DNA of 58,048 nucleotides from Myxococcales bacterium UBA1203 (GTDB lineage Bacteria; Myxococcota; Myxococcia; Myxococcales; UBA5297): positions 357,356 to 415,403 of the forward strand of contig DBXV01000016.1 in NCBI GenBank assembly GCA_002309695.1, written 5' to 3'. The notes beneath the pieces are model-generated. The model saw only the letters and a program-made list of their open reading frames with translations, had not been told where the DNA came from and made no database searches. Shown here piece after piece: positions 1 through 8,156 of the stretch; within the stretch, counting starts at the first letter, position 1; every line of letters begins with the position of its first letter. A program made the position numbers and the translations under genes.

Positions 1-2
1 CA

Positions 3-779
3 GCTGCTCCGGCGGCCGATGCCGTGTCCGAAGGCGCCAAGGCCGCCGCTGAGACCGCCCGCAAGCCCGGCCTCCTCGACGAGGTCAAGCTGTTCTTCAA
101 GCAGGGCGGCAAGTTCATGATTGTGAACCTGTGCTCCCTGACGGTTCTGCTCTCCATCATCGTCGAGCGCTCGATTCGGCTGTTTTTCTCGTACAGCACC
201 AAGCCGAGCATGCTCCTGAGCAGCGTGAGCGCCTGCCTGAAGGACGGCCGTGTGGACCGCGCCATCAAAATCTGCCGGGGCGAGGACCAGAAGAAGCCGC
301 TGCAGGCGCCCATCGCCTGCGTCTTCCGCGAGGCGCTGCAGAAGGCGGACACCGACGAGGTGGAAATTGCCAAGACCATTGAAGACGCCCTCATGGAGTT
401 CACGCCCAGGCTCAATGTCCGGGTCAACTTCCTCTGGCCGCTCTCCAACGCCGCCGTTCTGATCGGTCTCGTGGGCACGATTCTCGGTCTGATCAGCGCC
501 TTCAAATCCATGGGCGCCGTGGCCGCCGACAAGCGCTCCGAGGTCCTCTCTGCAGGTATTTCCGAAGCCATGAACAACACGGCCTTCGGTCTCGGCATCG
601 CCATTACCGGCACGGTCTGCCACCTGCTCATCAGCAACAAGGCCAAGCACATGACCGACGAGCTGGAGCTCTATTCGGGCCGCCTCGAAAACATTCTGGT
701 TAAGCGCATCAATTACATCGCCAGCCAGCAGGAGGCCGCGGGAGGTCAGGATGCGGCGACGCATCTTCTGAAGCAGTGA
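3..779 (+). CDS. MotA/TolQ/ExbB proton-channel protein (5' partial)
   Basis: Inner-membrane proton-channel subunit of an ExbB/TolQ-type motor. It should form a pore around the single transmembrane helices of ExbD-type partners, encoded directly downstream. A first TM segment lies in the N-terminal third (FMIVNLCSLTVLLSIIV). The signature second and third TM segments follow a cytoplasmic domain: AAVLIGLVGTILGLISAF and then ISEAMNNTAFGLGIAITG, which keeps the Glu that lines the channel in this family. A GTG at 24 could start translation, but the frame is open to the window edge and reads an Ala-rich stretch, so the true start is probably upstream. One ExbB followed by two ExbD genes is also the composition of the myxobacterial AglR-AglQ-AglS gliding motor. 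That match is by architecture only. Confidence 0.85.
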   Translation, partial: AAPAADAVSEGAKAAAETARKPGLLDEVKLFFKQGGKFMIVNLCSLTVLLSIIVERSIRLFFSYSTKPSMLLSSVSACLKDGRVDRAIKICRGEDQKKPLQAPIACVFREALQKADTDEVEIAKTIEDALMEFTPRLNVRVNFLWPLSNAAVLIGLVGTILGLISAFKSMGAVAADKRSEVLSAGISEAMNNTAFGLGIAITGTVCHLLISNKAKHMTDELELYSGRLENILVKRINYIASQQEAAGGQDAATHLLKQ

Positions 780-905
780 ATCTGACGCCGTCTGAGATGA
801 ACCGACGCCGGGACGCGCAGCAAGCCGCCTCCCGGCAGCGTTTTTTCCGGCCATCTCATCTGCCGCCGGGCCCTGCGCCCCTGATTCCCTCCTGACGAGT
901 CAACC

Positions 906-1472
906 ATGCACATTTCCAAACGACGGTTTCGTCCCCGGGCCAAGCCTGAGGGCGAAGCGCTGAACATCGTCCCCTACCTCGACATTCTGATGAACCTCGT
1001 CATCTTCATGCTGCTGTCGATGACGGGGTTCGTCACGTATGGGGTGCTGAACGTCTCTTCGCCCCGCTATGGCGGCGGCGGTGCCAGTGCCTCGTCGTCC
1101 GGGCAGTCGGACAAGCCCAATCTGCTGCTGACGGTTCTGGTCAGTGAAAAGGGCTTTTTCGTCGCCGGCGCGGGGGCCGTTCTGGGGGGCGGCGAGGGGG
1201 CCTCCGAAACGGCAGAGTCGGACAAGTCCAAGCCGACAGTGCCTGTCCTGGACACGGGGAAATACGACTACGCGGCGCTGACCAGCATCATGTGCAAAAT
1301 CAAAAAGGAGTTTCCCACTGAGTCGAAAATCATCATCGGCGCGGACCCTCTGATTCCCTACGAGACGCTGGTGAAGACGATGGATGCCTGCCGGGTGAAG
1401 AACAAAACGCCGGCCTGCGAGGCCATTAAGTCGGGGAATCTTTTCAGCCAGGTTTCATTGACAGTGATGTGA
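906..1472 (+). CDS. ExbD/TolR-family biopolymer transporter (first copy)
   Basis: Single-pass inner-membrane partner of the upstream ExbB-like channel, with a periplasmic domain. A basic N-terminus of about 20 residues precedes LNIVPYLDILMNLVIFMLL. The Asp in that helix is the conserved proton-carrying residue of ExbD/TolR. The periplasmic part has a low-complexity Gly/Ser linker (GGGGASASSSG), then a TolR-like fold ending in SQVSLTVM. It contains four Cys, more than usual for ExbD, which may form periplasmic disulfides. It starts 126 bases after the channel gene and 18 bases before a second ExbD, so all three are likely one operon. The ribosome site before this ATG is weak. Confidence 0.85.
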   Translation: MHISKRRFRPRAKPEGEALNIVPYLDILMNLVIFMLLSMTGFVTYGVLNVSSPRYGGGGASASSSGQSDKPNLLLTVLVSEKGFFVAGAGAVLGGGEGASETAESDKSKPTVPVLDTGKYDYAALTSIMCKIKKEFPTESKIIIGADPLIPYETLVKTMDACRVKNKTPACEAIKSGNLFSQVSLTVM

Positions 1473-1490
1473 GGGACGGCGGGGCGGCCA

Positions 1491-2135
1491 ATGGCGACTT
1501 TCAGGAAGAAGAAGACCGGCATCGAGGCGGAGATTGAGGAGCAGCAGAAGATGCGGCTGGTCCGCAAGCTCAAGCGCGCCAAGCAGAAGAAAGAGCGGGA
1601 GATGGAGGGCGAGGTCGATTCCCTCAACCTCATCCCCATGATGGACATGATGACGATTCTTCTGGTCTTCCTCATCAAGTCCTACTCCGCGTCGGGCATC
1701 TCCATGTCCGCATCGGGCGACATTGAAATGCCCGTGAGCTCGACCACCGAGCAGCCCAAGGACACCGTTTCCATCACGGTCACGCGGTGCGCCCCGAGCC
1801 CGAAGAAGACCTGTCGGCCGGGCGAGGGGACAGTGCTCGTCAATGACAAACTGATTCTCGTCTATGAGAACGACAAAATTCCCGCGTCCAAGAAGGAAGG
1901 CGGCAACGACTCGGGCCTTCTGATTCTGCCGCTGAGGAGCGCGCTGGAGGCCGAGGTCGAGAAGTCGAAAAAAATCGCCAGCTGGAACGCGGCGGCGCCC
2001 TTTACCGGTGAGCTGTCCGTCATCGCTGACAGGCAGATGCCGTATCGGATGCTGACGGAGATTCTCTACACGGCGGGCCAGGCGGAGCTGGACAAGTATC
2101 GCTTCGTCGTCATCCAGGACGGCGGCGACACCTGA
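1491..2135 (+). CDS. ExbD/TolR-family biopolymer transporter (second copy)
   Basis: Second ExbD/TolR-like subunit of the triad. A long, very basic cytoplasmic N-terminus (about 45 residues of Lys/Arg/Glu, probably helical) precedes the TM helix SLNLIPMMDMMTILLVFLI, which carries the conserved Asp. The periplasmic domain ends in a TolR-like segment (MPYRMLTEILYTAGQAELDKYRFVVI). It differs enough from the first ExbD to suggest a heteromeric pair inside one channel ring, as proposed for AglQ/AglS in myxobacteria. The 18-base spacing to the previous stop supports co-transcription. trmFO follows after 24 bases and may be read through from this operon. Confidence 0.87.
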   Translation: MATFRKKKTGIEAEIEEQQKMRLVRKLKRAKQKKEREMEGEVDSLNLIPMMDMMTILLVFLIKSYSASGISMSASGDIEMPVSSTTEQPKDTVSITVTRCAPSPKKTCRPGEGTVLVNDKLILVYENDKIPASKKEGGNDSGLLILPLRSALEAEVEKSKKIASWNAAAPFTGELSVIADRQMPYRMLTEILYTAGQAELDKYRFVVIQDGGDT

Positions 2136-2159
2136 AAAAGCGGCGCGCGAGGTCAGAGT

Positions 2160-3551
2160 ATGGCGGGCATGGATGCGGCCTTAGGTGACACTGCGGCGGG
2201 TGCTGTGAAAACGGCTGGCTGCGGCGGGGAAGTGGAAATCATCGGGGGCGGCCTGGCGGGGAGCGAGGCTGCCTTTCAGATCGCGGAGCGGGGAATCCGC
2301 GTGCGGCTCCACGAGATGCGTCCCTCTTCGGCCTCTCCGGCCCATCAGTCGGACGATCTGGCGGAGCTTGTCTGCTCCAATTCGCTGAGATCCGACGATC
2401 CGCAGAGTGCCGTCGGGCTTCTTCACGAGGAGCTTCGGCGCCTTGGCTCCCTGATTCTGCAGGCGGCGGATGAGACGCGCGTTCCGGCGGGCGGGGCGCT
2501 GGCCGTGGACAGGAAGCTGTTCGCCCGCTTCATCACGGAGCGCATCGAGCGGCACCCCAACATCCGCCTCGTCCGCGGCGAAGTGACTTCGCTGCCTTCT
2601 GAAGACGGCGGGGTGTGCATCGTCAGCTCCGGGCCGCTGACTTCGCCCGCGCTGGCCTCGGAAATCGCGGCGCTGGTGCCCGACCGACTGTCTTTTTACG
2701 ACGCGATTGCCCCCATCGTGGCCGCCGACTCCATCGACCGCAGCATCGCTTTCGAGGCTTCGCGCTACGGCAAGGGCGAGGGCAGCGACTATCTAAACCT
2801 TCCGCTGAGCCGCGAAGAATACGGCGCCTTCGTCGATGCGCTGCTCGCCGGGGAGAAGGTGAAGCCCCACGATTTTGAAGAGCCCCGCTATTTCGAGGGA
2901 TGCCTCCCCATCGAGGTGATGGCTGAGCGCGGCAGAGAATGTCTCGCCTTTGGCCCCATGAAGCCGGTGGGGCTGACTGACCCCAGGACGGGGCGCAGGC
3001 CCTATGCGGTGGTGCAGCTGCGCGCCGAAAACAGGGAGAAGACGGCATTCAATCTGGTGGGCTTTCAGACGCGGCTGACCTGGCCCGAGCAGCGCCGCAT
3101 CTTCCGCATGCTTCCCGGCCTCGCTGATGCGGAGTTTCTGCGGCTGGGACAGATTCACCGGAACACATTTGTGGACGCGCCCAAAGCGCTGAATGCCGAC
3201 ATGTCCCTGCGCGCGCGGCCGTGGATTTATCTGGCCGGGCAAATCACGGGCGTCGAAGGCTACGTGGAGTCCACCGCGTCGGGCCTGCTGACGGCGCTGA
3301 GTGCGGCGTCGCGTCTCGCGGGCAGAGCCTTCATTCCGCCGCCGCCCGAGACCTCTCTGGGTGCGCTGTGCCGCCATCTGACCGGTGACTGTCTCCCCGC
3401 TGCCGACAGCATTTTTCAGCCGAGCAACGTGACCTTCGCGCTGTTTCCGCCGCTGCCCGAGGGCGTGAAAAAACACGAGCGCAAAGCCCGGCGGACAGAG
3501 CTGGCGCGGCAGGCGCTGACAGACTGGCTGGAAGCGCAAAAAGAGCGCTGA
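2160..3551 (+). CDS. trmFO: Methylenetetrahydrofolate--tRNA-(uracil-5-)-methyltransferase TrmFO
   Basis: FAD-dependent enzyme that methylates U54 of tRNA to ribothymidine, using methylenetetrahydrofolate as carbon donor. The FAD-binding Rossmann motif IIGGGLAGSEAAFQIAERG lies near residues 23-41. It is followed by the family hallmarks LHEMRP and LVCSNSLRSDD. The C-terminal FAD contacts appear as LAGQITGVEGYVES. Length (463 aa) is normal for the family apart from an extra N-terminal stretch of about 20 residues. A later start is possible, but GAGGT sits 10 bases before this ATG. trmFO is often found next to xerC-type recombinase genes in other bacteria. Here one lipoprotein gene separates them. 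Confidence 0.95.
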   Translation: MAGMDAALGDTAAGAVKTAGCGGEVEIIGGGLAGSEAAFQIAERGIRVRLHEMRPSSASPAHQSDDLAELVCSNSLRSDDPQSAVGLLHEELRRLGSLILQAADETRVPAGGALAVDRKLFARFITERIERHPNIRLVRGEVTSLPSEDGGVCIVSSGPLTSPALASEIAALVPDRLSFYDAIAPIVAADSIDRSIAFEASRYGKGEGSDYLNLPLSREEYGAFVDALLAGEKVKPHDFEEPRYFEGCLPIEVMAERGRECLAFGPMKPVGLTDPRTGRRPYAVVQLRAENREKTAFNLVGFQTRLTWPEQRRIFRMLPGLADAEFLRLGQIHRNTFVDAPKALNADMSLRARPWIYLAGQITGVEGYVESTASGLLTALSAASRLAGRAFIPPPPETSLGALCRHLTGDCLPAADSIFQPSNVTFALFPPLPEGVKKHERKARRTELARQALTDWLEAQKER

Positions 3552-3671
3552 TGCCCGCCAGAACCGCGTCGGCAGACACGTGCCGTGTGTGGATACGTGG
3601 ACGTGTGGGCAGCCGCGTGCTCCCCCCCCCATGTCCTTTTTGACTCGTTTGAACCGGAGGCGCCGAAAGCC

Positions 3672-5441
3672 ATGCGCATGACCTCGACATCCCTGAAAGC
3701 ATCCCTGAGCGCCGCGCTTCTGATTGCGGCCGCGCTTCCCGCCTGCACCAAATCTCCTTCCGGCAGCCCGCGCGAGCCGACACTGGGCGTTCGCCTGTCG
3801 GAGGCGCCGGCTGTGCGGCTGGAGGCCACGCAGGACGGGCGGCATCTGGTGTTCATCACCTCGCCAACGGCGGCGGGCCCCGATGTTCCCGACGGCATTC
3901 TGTTGGGGACCATGGCGGCTGTGCCTGCTGAGGGCGGCGCCGTGCGGACGCTGGGCACGGGCGTGAGTACGCTGGAAGGCTCGTATCAGCTGTCCGGAAG
4001 CCGCCTCGCTTTTCTGGCCGGATTCGATCTCGCCAAAGGCGCGGGCACGCTGTGGCTGGCCGATCTGGACAAGCCCGGGGAGCCGCCCCGGCAGCTGGCG
4101 GAAGGCGTCACGTTTCACCGCTTCTCGCCCGGCAGCAGCTTTCTCGCCTACGTGACAGACGGGGCACTGCACCTCACCGATGTCTCGTCAGGAACGGACG
4201 CGGTGCTCGACCGCGGCGCGGCGACCTTTGAGTTTTCGCCGGACGCCTCGAAACTGCTCTACCGGAAGCCGCTGACTGCCGGCGGCGGGCTGTTTCTGGT
4301 GCGTCTCACCCCGGGCAAGGCCCCTTTTTCATCAGCGCCGGTTCAGCTGGCCGAGCGGGTGGGGGACTACGCTTTTTCGCCGGACGGCCGCTTCGTGGCC
4401 CTGACTTCCCGCGTGGCAGATGCCGGGGCGCCTTACTCGACGCTCATTCTGCCGTCGGACGCCCCCAATCGGCAGGTGCTGGCAGGCGAGCGTGCGGGCA
4501 GCTTCCTGTTTTCGCCCGACTCTGCGGTCCTGGCTTTCATCGCCAATCAGCCGCCCGGAATGCCCAGCGGCGATCTCTTTCTGCTTCCCCTGAATGACGG
4601 GACTTTCAGCGGGGGGGACCGTCCAGGAACAGAGCCGCATCTCATCGGTACGAGCGCCGCCGATTTTCGGTTTTCTCCCTCGGGAAATGACCTCGCCGTG
4701 CGCCAGAACTACCGGAACGACAAAGGGCAGATGTGGCAGGAGTTTCAGGTCGTGAGCGTGCCCGAAGGCAAAGTCCGGCTGCATCAGAAGGCCCGGCCCA
4801 AGACGTTCATCAGCTTCGAGTTCAGCAGCGACAGCCGGGAACTGGCCTTCATCCGGCACAACGCCGAGCGGCTCGATCTGTGGCGCCTTTCGCTGGCGGG
4901 GGAGGGCGAGCCCGAAGTCGTCGCGCCCTGGACCTACGAGTACCATTACGTGGCGCCCTCCGGCGGGACGGAGGGCGGCCTTCCTCTCTGGTATCGGGGC
5001 AGCTGCGTCCGCGAAGGCCGCGACTGCACGCTCTTTGCGGCGCCGCCGCTGGCAGCAGAACCCCCGCGTCAGGACGCCGCTGAGCCGGAGCAGAAGGACG
5101 GAGGCAGTGATGCCGCTCCGAAGTCGGAAAAGGCGCCCGCCTATCCCCGGCATGCGGACCTCGCACGCGGCATCTCCGGATTTACGCTGTCCAAGTCCGG
5201 CACCCGGCTGTTCCTCGACACGCCGTGCCTCGACGTGACCGATGCCTTTGACCTCTTCTGGCAGGAGGCCTCCGCCGCACCGGGAAGTGCCCGCCGACAT
5301 CTGGTGGACCGGCATGTCCTGAAAAACAGCCTGGTGATGCTGGATGCAGAGGGAAAGCGCGTGGCTTACGTGGTGACGGGAGCGAAGCGGGCCGGTGTGT
5401 ATGCGGCGAATCTCGAAGCGCTTCCTCCCGCCGCAAAGTGA
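3672..5441 (+). CDS. TolB-like beta-propeller lipoprotein
   Basis: Predicted envelope lipoprotein. The chosen start (MRMTST...) gives a signal peptide ending in the lipobox LPAC, with Cys near residue 25. GGAGG lies 11 bases upstream. An in-frame start 87 bases earlier would add a stretch unlike a signal peptide. The body has repeated blades of the WD40-like/TolB type, recognisable by recurring phrases: FSPGSSFLAYV, FSPDASKLLYR, FSPDGRFVALTS, FSPDSAVLAFI, FSPSGNDLAV and FSSDSRELAFI. That is at least six blades. A less conserved region with two Cys pairs and an acidic/Lys linker follows. TolB-like propellers often bind partner proteins in the periplasm. The partner is unknown; the ExbB/ExbD motor upstream is a candidate by position. 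Confidence 0.8.
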   Translation: MRMTSTSLKASLSAALLIAAALPACTKSPSGSPREPTLGVRLSEAPAVRLEATQDGRHLVFITSPTAAGPDVPDGILLGTMAAVPAEGGAVRTLGTGVSTLEGSYQLSGSRLAFLAGFDLAKGAGTLWLADLDKPGEPPRQLAEGVTFHRFSPGSSFLAYVTDGALHLTDVSSGTDAVLDRGAATFEFSPDASKLLYRKPLTAGGGLFLVRLTPGKAPFSSAPVQLAERVGDYAFSPDGRFVALTSRVADAGAPYSTLILPSDAPNRQVLAGERAGSFLFSPDSAVLAFIANQPPGMPSGDLFLLPLNDGTFSGGDRPGTEPHLIGTSAADFRFSPSGNDLAVRQNYRNDKGQMWQEFQVVSVPEGKVRLHQKARPKTFISFEFSSDSRELAFIRHNAERLDLWRLSLAGEGEPEVVAPWTYEYHYVAPSGGTEGGLPLWYRGSCVREGRDCTLFAAPPLAAEPPRQDAAEPEQKDGGSDAAPKSEKAPAYPRHADLARGISGFTLSKSGTRLFLDTPCLDVTDAFDLFWQEASAAPGSARRHLVDRHVLKNSLVMLDAEGKRVAYVVTGAKRAGVYAANLEALPPAAK

Positions 5442-5471
5442 TTTTCCGCTGCGCTGAAAACGGAGCCGTTC

Positions 5472-6527
5472 ATGGCGACGGGAAGCGATGAGTCAAAGGC
5501 GCGGGCGGCATCGGAAGCGGCCCCCGCAAAATTCGTCCGTCCGGAGCTCGTGGAACGCTTTGCCGGCTATCTGACGGCGATGCGGGACGCCTCGGTCAAC
5601 ACGTCAGACGCCTATCTGAACGACCTGGACCAGTTCTGCGCCTTTCTCGATGGCCGCGGCGTGGAGATTTTGCGGGCCACGCATCTGGATATTCGCGCCT
5701 GGCTGGCCTCGCTCCACAGCGCGGCCAAGGCGGCGACGCGGGCCCGCAAGCTCTCCGCAGTCCGCTCGTTCTACGCATTCCTGTGCAGAGAGGGCCTTCT
5801 GACGCGCAATCCCGGGCGGCTGGTGATGTCGCCCAAGAAGCCGAAGCAGCTGCCCAAAGTGGTCCCCGTGGCCGAGCTGACGACGCTCCTCGACACCATC
5901 GATGCTTCGACGCCCAGAGGCGCCCGTGACAAGGCCGTGATTGAAATCCTTTACGGCGGCGGCCTGCGCGTCAGTGAGCTCTCCGGGCTCAATCTGGGAG
6001 ACTGGAACCGCGGAGACAACACGGTCCGCGTTCTGGGCAAGGGCGACAAGGAGCGCGTGGTGCCGCTGGGAAGCCGGGCGCGAGAGGCGCTGGACGCCTA
6101 TCTGCCCCAGAGGGACGCCTTTGAGGGCGCGTCAGAGACGGCGGCTGTCTTTCTCAACACCCGCGGCGGGCGGCTGATGCCCCGCAGCATCCGGCGGATT
6201 CTCGACCAGTGGACGCAGGAGGCCGCGCTGTCGCGCCACATCCATCCCCACGCACTGCGCCATTCATTCGCGACGCATCTTTTGGACGGCGGCGCCGACC
6301 TTCGCTCCATTCAGGAGATGCTGGGGCATGTGAGCCTCTCCACGACGCAGCGCTACGTGGATGTGTCGTGGAGCCGCCTGCAGGAGGTTTACGACGAGAG
6401 CCATCCCCGCGCGCTGGCGGGCAGCGCGGAAGAAGAAAAGCGCCGCAGGATGGCCTCCCGCCTGTCGCCGAGCCTCATTCAGAGACCGGCGCCGCCTCCA
6501 AAGAATGATGACGGCGGGAAGGACTGA
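5472..6527 (+). CDS. xerC: Tyrosine recombinase XerC/XerD type
   Basis: Site-specific tyrosine recombinase, most likely the housekeeping enzyme that resolves chromosome dimers. An N-terminal SAM-like core-binding domain spans about residues 25-115. All catalytic residues of the C-terminal domain are visible: Arg166 (GLRVSEL), Lys193 (GKGDKER), His260 and Arg263 (HALRHSFATH), His286 (LGHVSLS) and the nucleophile Tyr295 (TTQRYVDV). The C-terminal tail of about 50 residues is longer than in E. coli XerC. There is no phage or island context here, and trmFO lies nearby, so a Xer role is preferred over an integrase. It is convergent with the sensor kinase, 16 bases away. Confidence 0.9.
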   Translation: MATGSDESKARAASEAAPAKFVRPELVERFAGYLTAMRDASVNTSDAYLNDLDQFCAFLDGRGVEILRATHLDIRAWLASLHSAAKAATRARKLSAVRSFYAFLCREGLLTRNPGRLVMSPKKPKQLPKVVPVAELTTLLDTIDASTPRGARDKAVIEILYGGGLRVSELSGLNLGDWNRGDNTVRVLGKGDKERVVPLGSRAREALDAYLPQRDAFEGASETAAVFLNTRGGRLMPRSIRRILDQWTQEAALSRHIHPHALRHSFATHLLDGGADLRSIQEMLGHVSLSTTQRYVDVSWSRLQEVYDESHPRALAGSAEEEKRRRMASRLSPSLIQRPAPPPKNDDGGKD

Positions 6528-6543
6528 CCGCGGCAGGCGCACC

Positions 6544-8121
6544 TCACGGCATCTCAGGCGGCTTCAGGAGAATCGAGCCGTCGTCCTGCTGCTGCGCGGC
6601 AACCTCGCTCTTTTTCGACTGCTTATCGGCCTTTGCAGCCTCTTCCTCCGGCGGCGCGGGCGGCGTTCCCGACGTGGGAAGCGCAATCTGGAAATAGGCG
6701 CCTTTGTCCGAAGGCAGAAGATTCAGCGTCCCGCCATGGGCGGCGGCGAAGCGGGCGACCAGCGACAGTCCGAGTCCAATGCCCTTTTCCTTTGTGGTGA
6801 AGAAGGGCGTCAGCAGCCTGGGGCGAATTTCCGGCGGAATGCCCGGGCCATCGTCGCGAATCGACAGCAGCGTCTTGTCGCGATGCACGGCGGCCTCCAG
6901 AACAATCCGTCCGTTTTCCGGCGCGGCCTGCACCGCGTTGATGAGCAGATTCAGCAGCGCCCGGTGAAGGGTCGTCTCGTCGGCCACGAGGGGCCTGCCC
7001 TCAGCCGCGGATTTCGTGACGGCGGGCGAGATAACGACCTCCAGCGTCTGCTTTTTCTCCTGCAGCCTGGGACCCAGCACGTCAGCCAGGTCGCGGAAGA
7101 GGCGGGGAATATCGATGGGCGCCTTTTCCAGCCGCGGCTCGCGGGCGTAGCCCAGAAAATCGTCCACCAGCCGCTCCAGATGGCCCAGCTCCCGCTGAAT
7201 CTTCTCGACGCACTCCCGCTTGTCTTGGTCGCCCTCGCCGGTCAGCTCCTCGCTCAACAGCCCCGCGAAGAGAGCGATGCCGCCCAGGGGATTGCGCACC
7301 TCGTGAGCGATGCCGGAGAGCATCATCTGCATCTCCTGATCGCGGGCCAGAAGCCGCTCGCGCATCTGGTCCATGTCCTCAGCCAGGCGCCCCAGCTCAT
7401 CCCGATGGTCGAGCGTGATTTTGCGCTTGAGGTCGCCCTGCTGAATGCGGCCTGCGGCACGCTGGAGGCGGCGGATGGGCCGGAGCAGCAGTCTGTCGCC
7501 GATAAAGGCGAACCCCAGCAGACCCAGCAGGCTCAGGCCGATGACTATGAGCGCCAGATGCCGGAAGGAGCGCTTCAGTGCGCGGAAGCTCTCGGCCGAG
7601 GCATCGACGCCCACGAAGCCCCAGACCTCGCCTTCATCCGTCATCAGCGGCGCGTAGCCCGACTTGTAGATGCGGCCGTCGTAGCCCTCGAACGTCACCT
7701 TGGAGGCAATGGGGCGGTGGTTGGCCATGGACCACTCCAGCTCCGCCAGATCGCGGCCCAGCTCGGGCAGGGGCGTGCCGATGATGCCGTCGCGGTCGGA
7801 GGTGGAGACAATCAGCGTGCGGTCCGTCTTGAAGATGAAGATGCGCTCCACCAGGTCGGAGGCGGCTTCCTTCTGGGCCATGATTCGCTTGAAGGCGTTC
7901 AGGTGCGTCCTGTTGCCGTCGTCGCCCGGAGCCAGCTCCTTGAGGAACATGACCCGCTGGACCGCGGCCGCCGCCGCCGCGAAATCGGACAGCCTGCGTC
8001 CGATTTCTTCATCCATCTCATTCTGGAGAACGCCCTGCCCGAACTGCAGCGTAGCCGCCACCATCAGGCTCACCGGCAGAAGATAGGCGGCGAAAATTTT
8101 CAGCAGCAGCGAGTTGCGCAT
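6544..8121 (-). CDS. Membrane sensor histidine kinase (HAMP, HisKA, HATPase)
   Basis: Two-component sensor kinase. TM1 is near residues 6-28, with a periplasmic sensor region of about 165 residues that looks Cache-like (IFKTDRTLIVSTSDRDGIIGTP, then GFVGVDAS). TM2 is near 195-215, followed by HAMP (LLLRPIRRLQRAAGRIQQGD). HisKA carries the phosphoacceptor His273 in SGIAHEVRNPLGG. The ATPase domain has the N box (LLNLLINAVQAAP), G1 (DDGPGIPPE), F box (TPFFTTKEKG) and G2 (GLGLSL). The NPLGG form and N box resemble NtrB-type kinases. No response regulator gene is adjacent; the nearest is about 10 kb away. The C-terminus has a charged Lys/Glu tail. AAGGAG precedes the start, and the upstream gene ends 35 bases away, so the two may be co-transcribed. 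Confidence 0.93.
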   Translation of the reverse strand: MRNSLLLKIFAAYLLPVSLMVAATLQFGQGVLQNEMDEEIGRRLSDFAAAAAAVQRVMFLKELAPGDDGNRTHLNAFKRIMAQKEAASDLVERIFIFKTDRTLIVSTSDRDGIIGTPLPELGRDLAELEWSMANHRPIASKVTFEGYDGRIYKSGYAPLMTDEGEVWGFVGVDASAESFRALKRSFRHLALIVIGLSLLGLLGFAFIGDRLLLRPIRRLQRAAGRIQQGDLKRKITLDHRDELGRLAEDMDQMRERLLARDQEMQMMLSGIAHEVRNPLGGIALFAGLLSEELTGEGDQDKRECVEKIQRELGHLERLVDDFLGYAREPRLEKAPIDIPRLFRDLADVLGPRLQEKKQTLEVVISPAVTKSAAEGRPLVADETTLHRALLNLLINAVQAAPENGRIVLEAAVHRDKTLLSIRDDGPGIPPEIRPRLLTPFFTTKEKGIGLGLSLVARFAAAHGGTLNLLPSDKGAYFQIALPTSGTPPAPPEEEAAKADKQSKKSEVAAQQQDDGSILLKPPEMP

Positions 8122-8156
8122 GGCGGGGCGTCTCCTTTTTTCGTTTCAGACGCCGG

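Noticed and set aside
2793..4172. 459-codon open frame on the minus strand across trmFO and the lipoprotein start
   Set aside because: Overlaps two well-supported genes and has Arg/Gln-rich composition typical of a GC-rich antisense frame.
5472..6527. Phage integrase
   Set aside because: The recombinase sits near trmFO in housekeeping context, with no attachment repeats or phage genes nearby.
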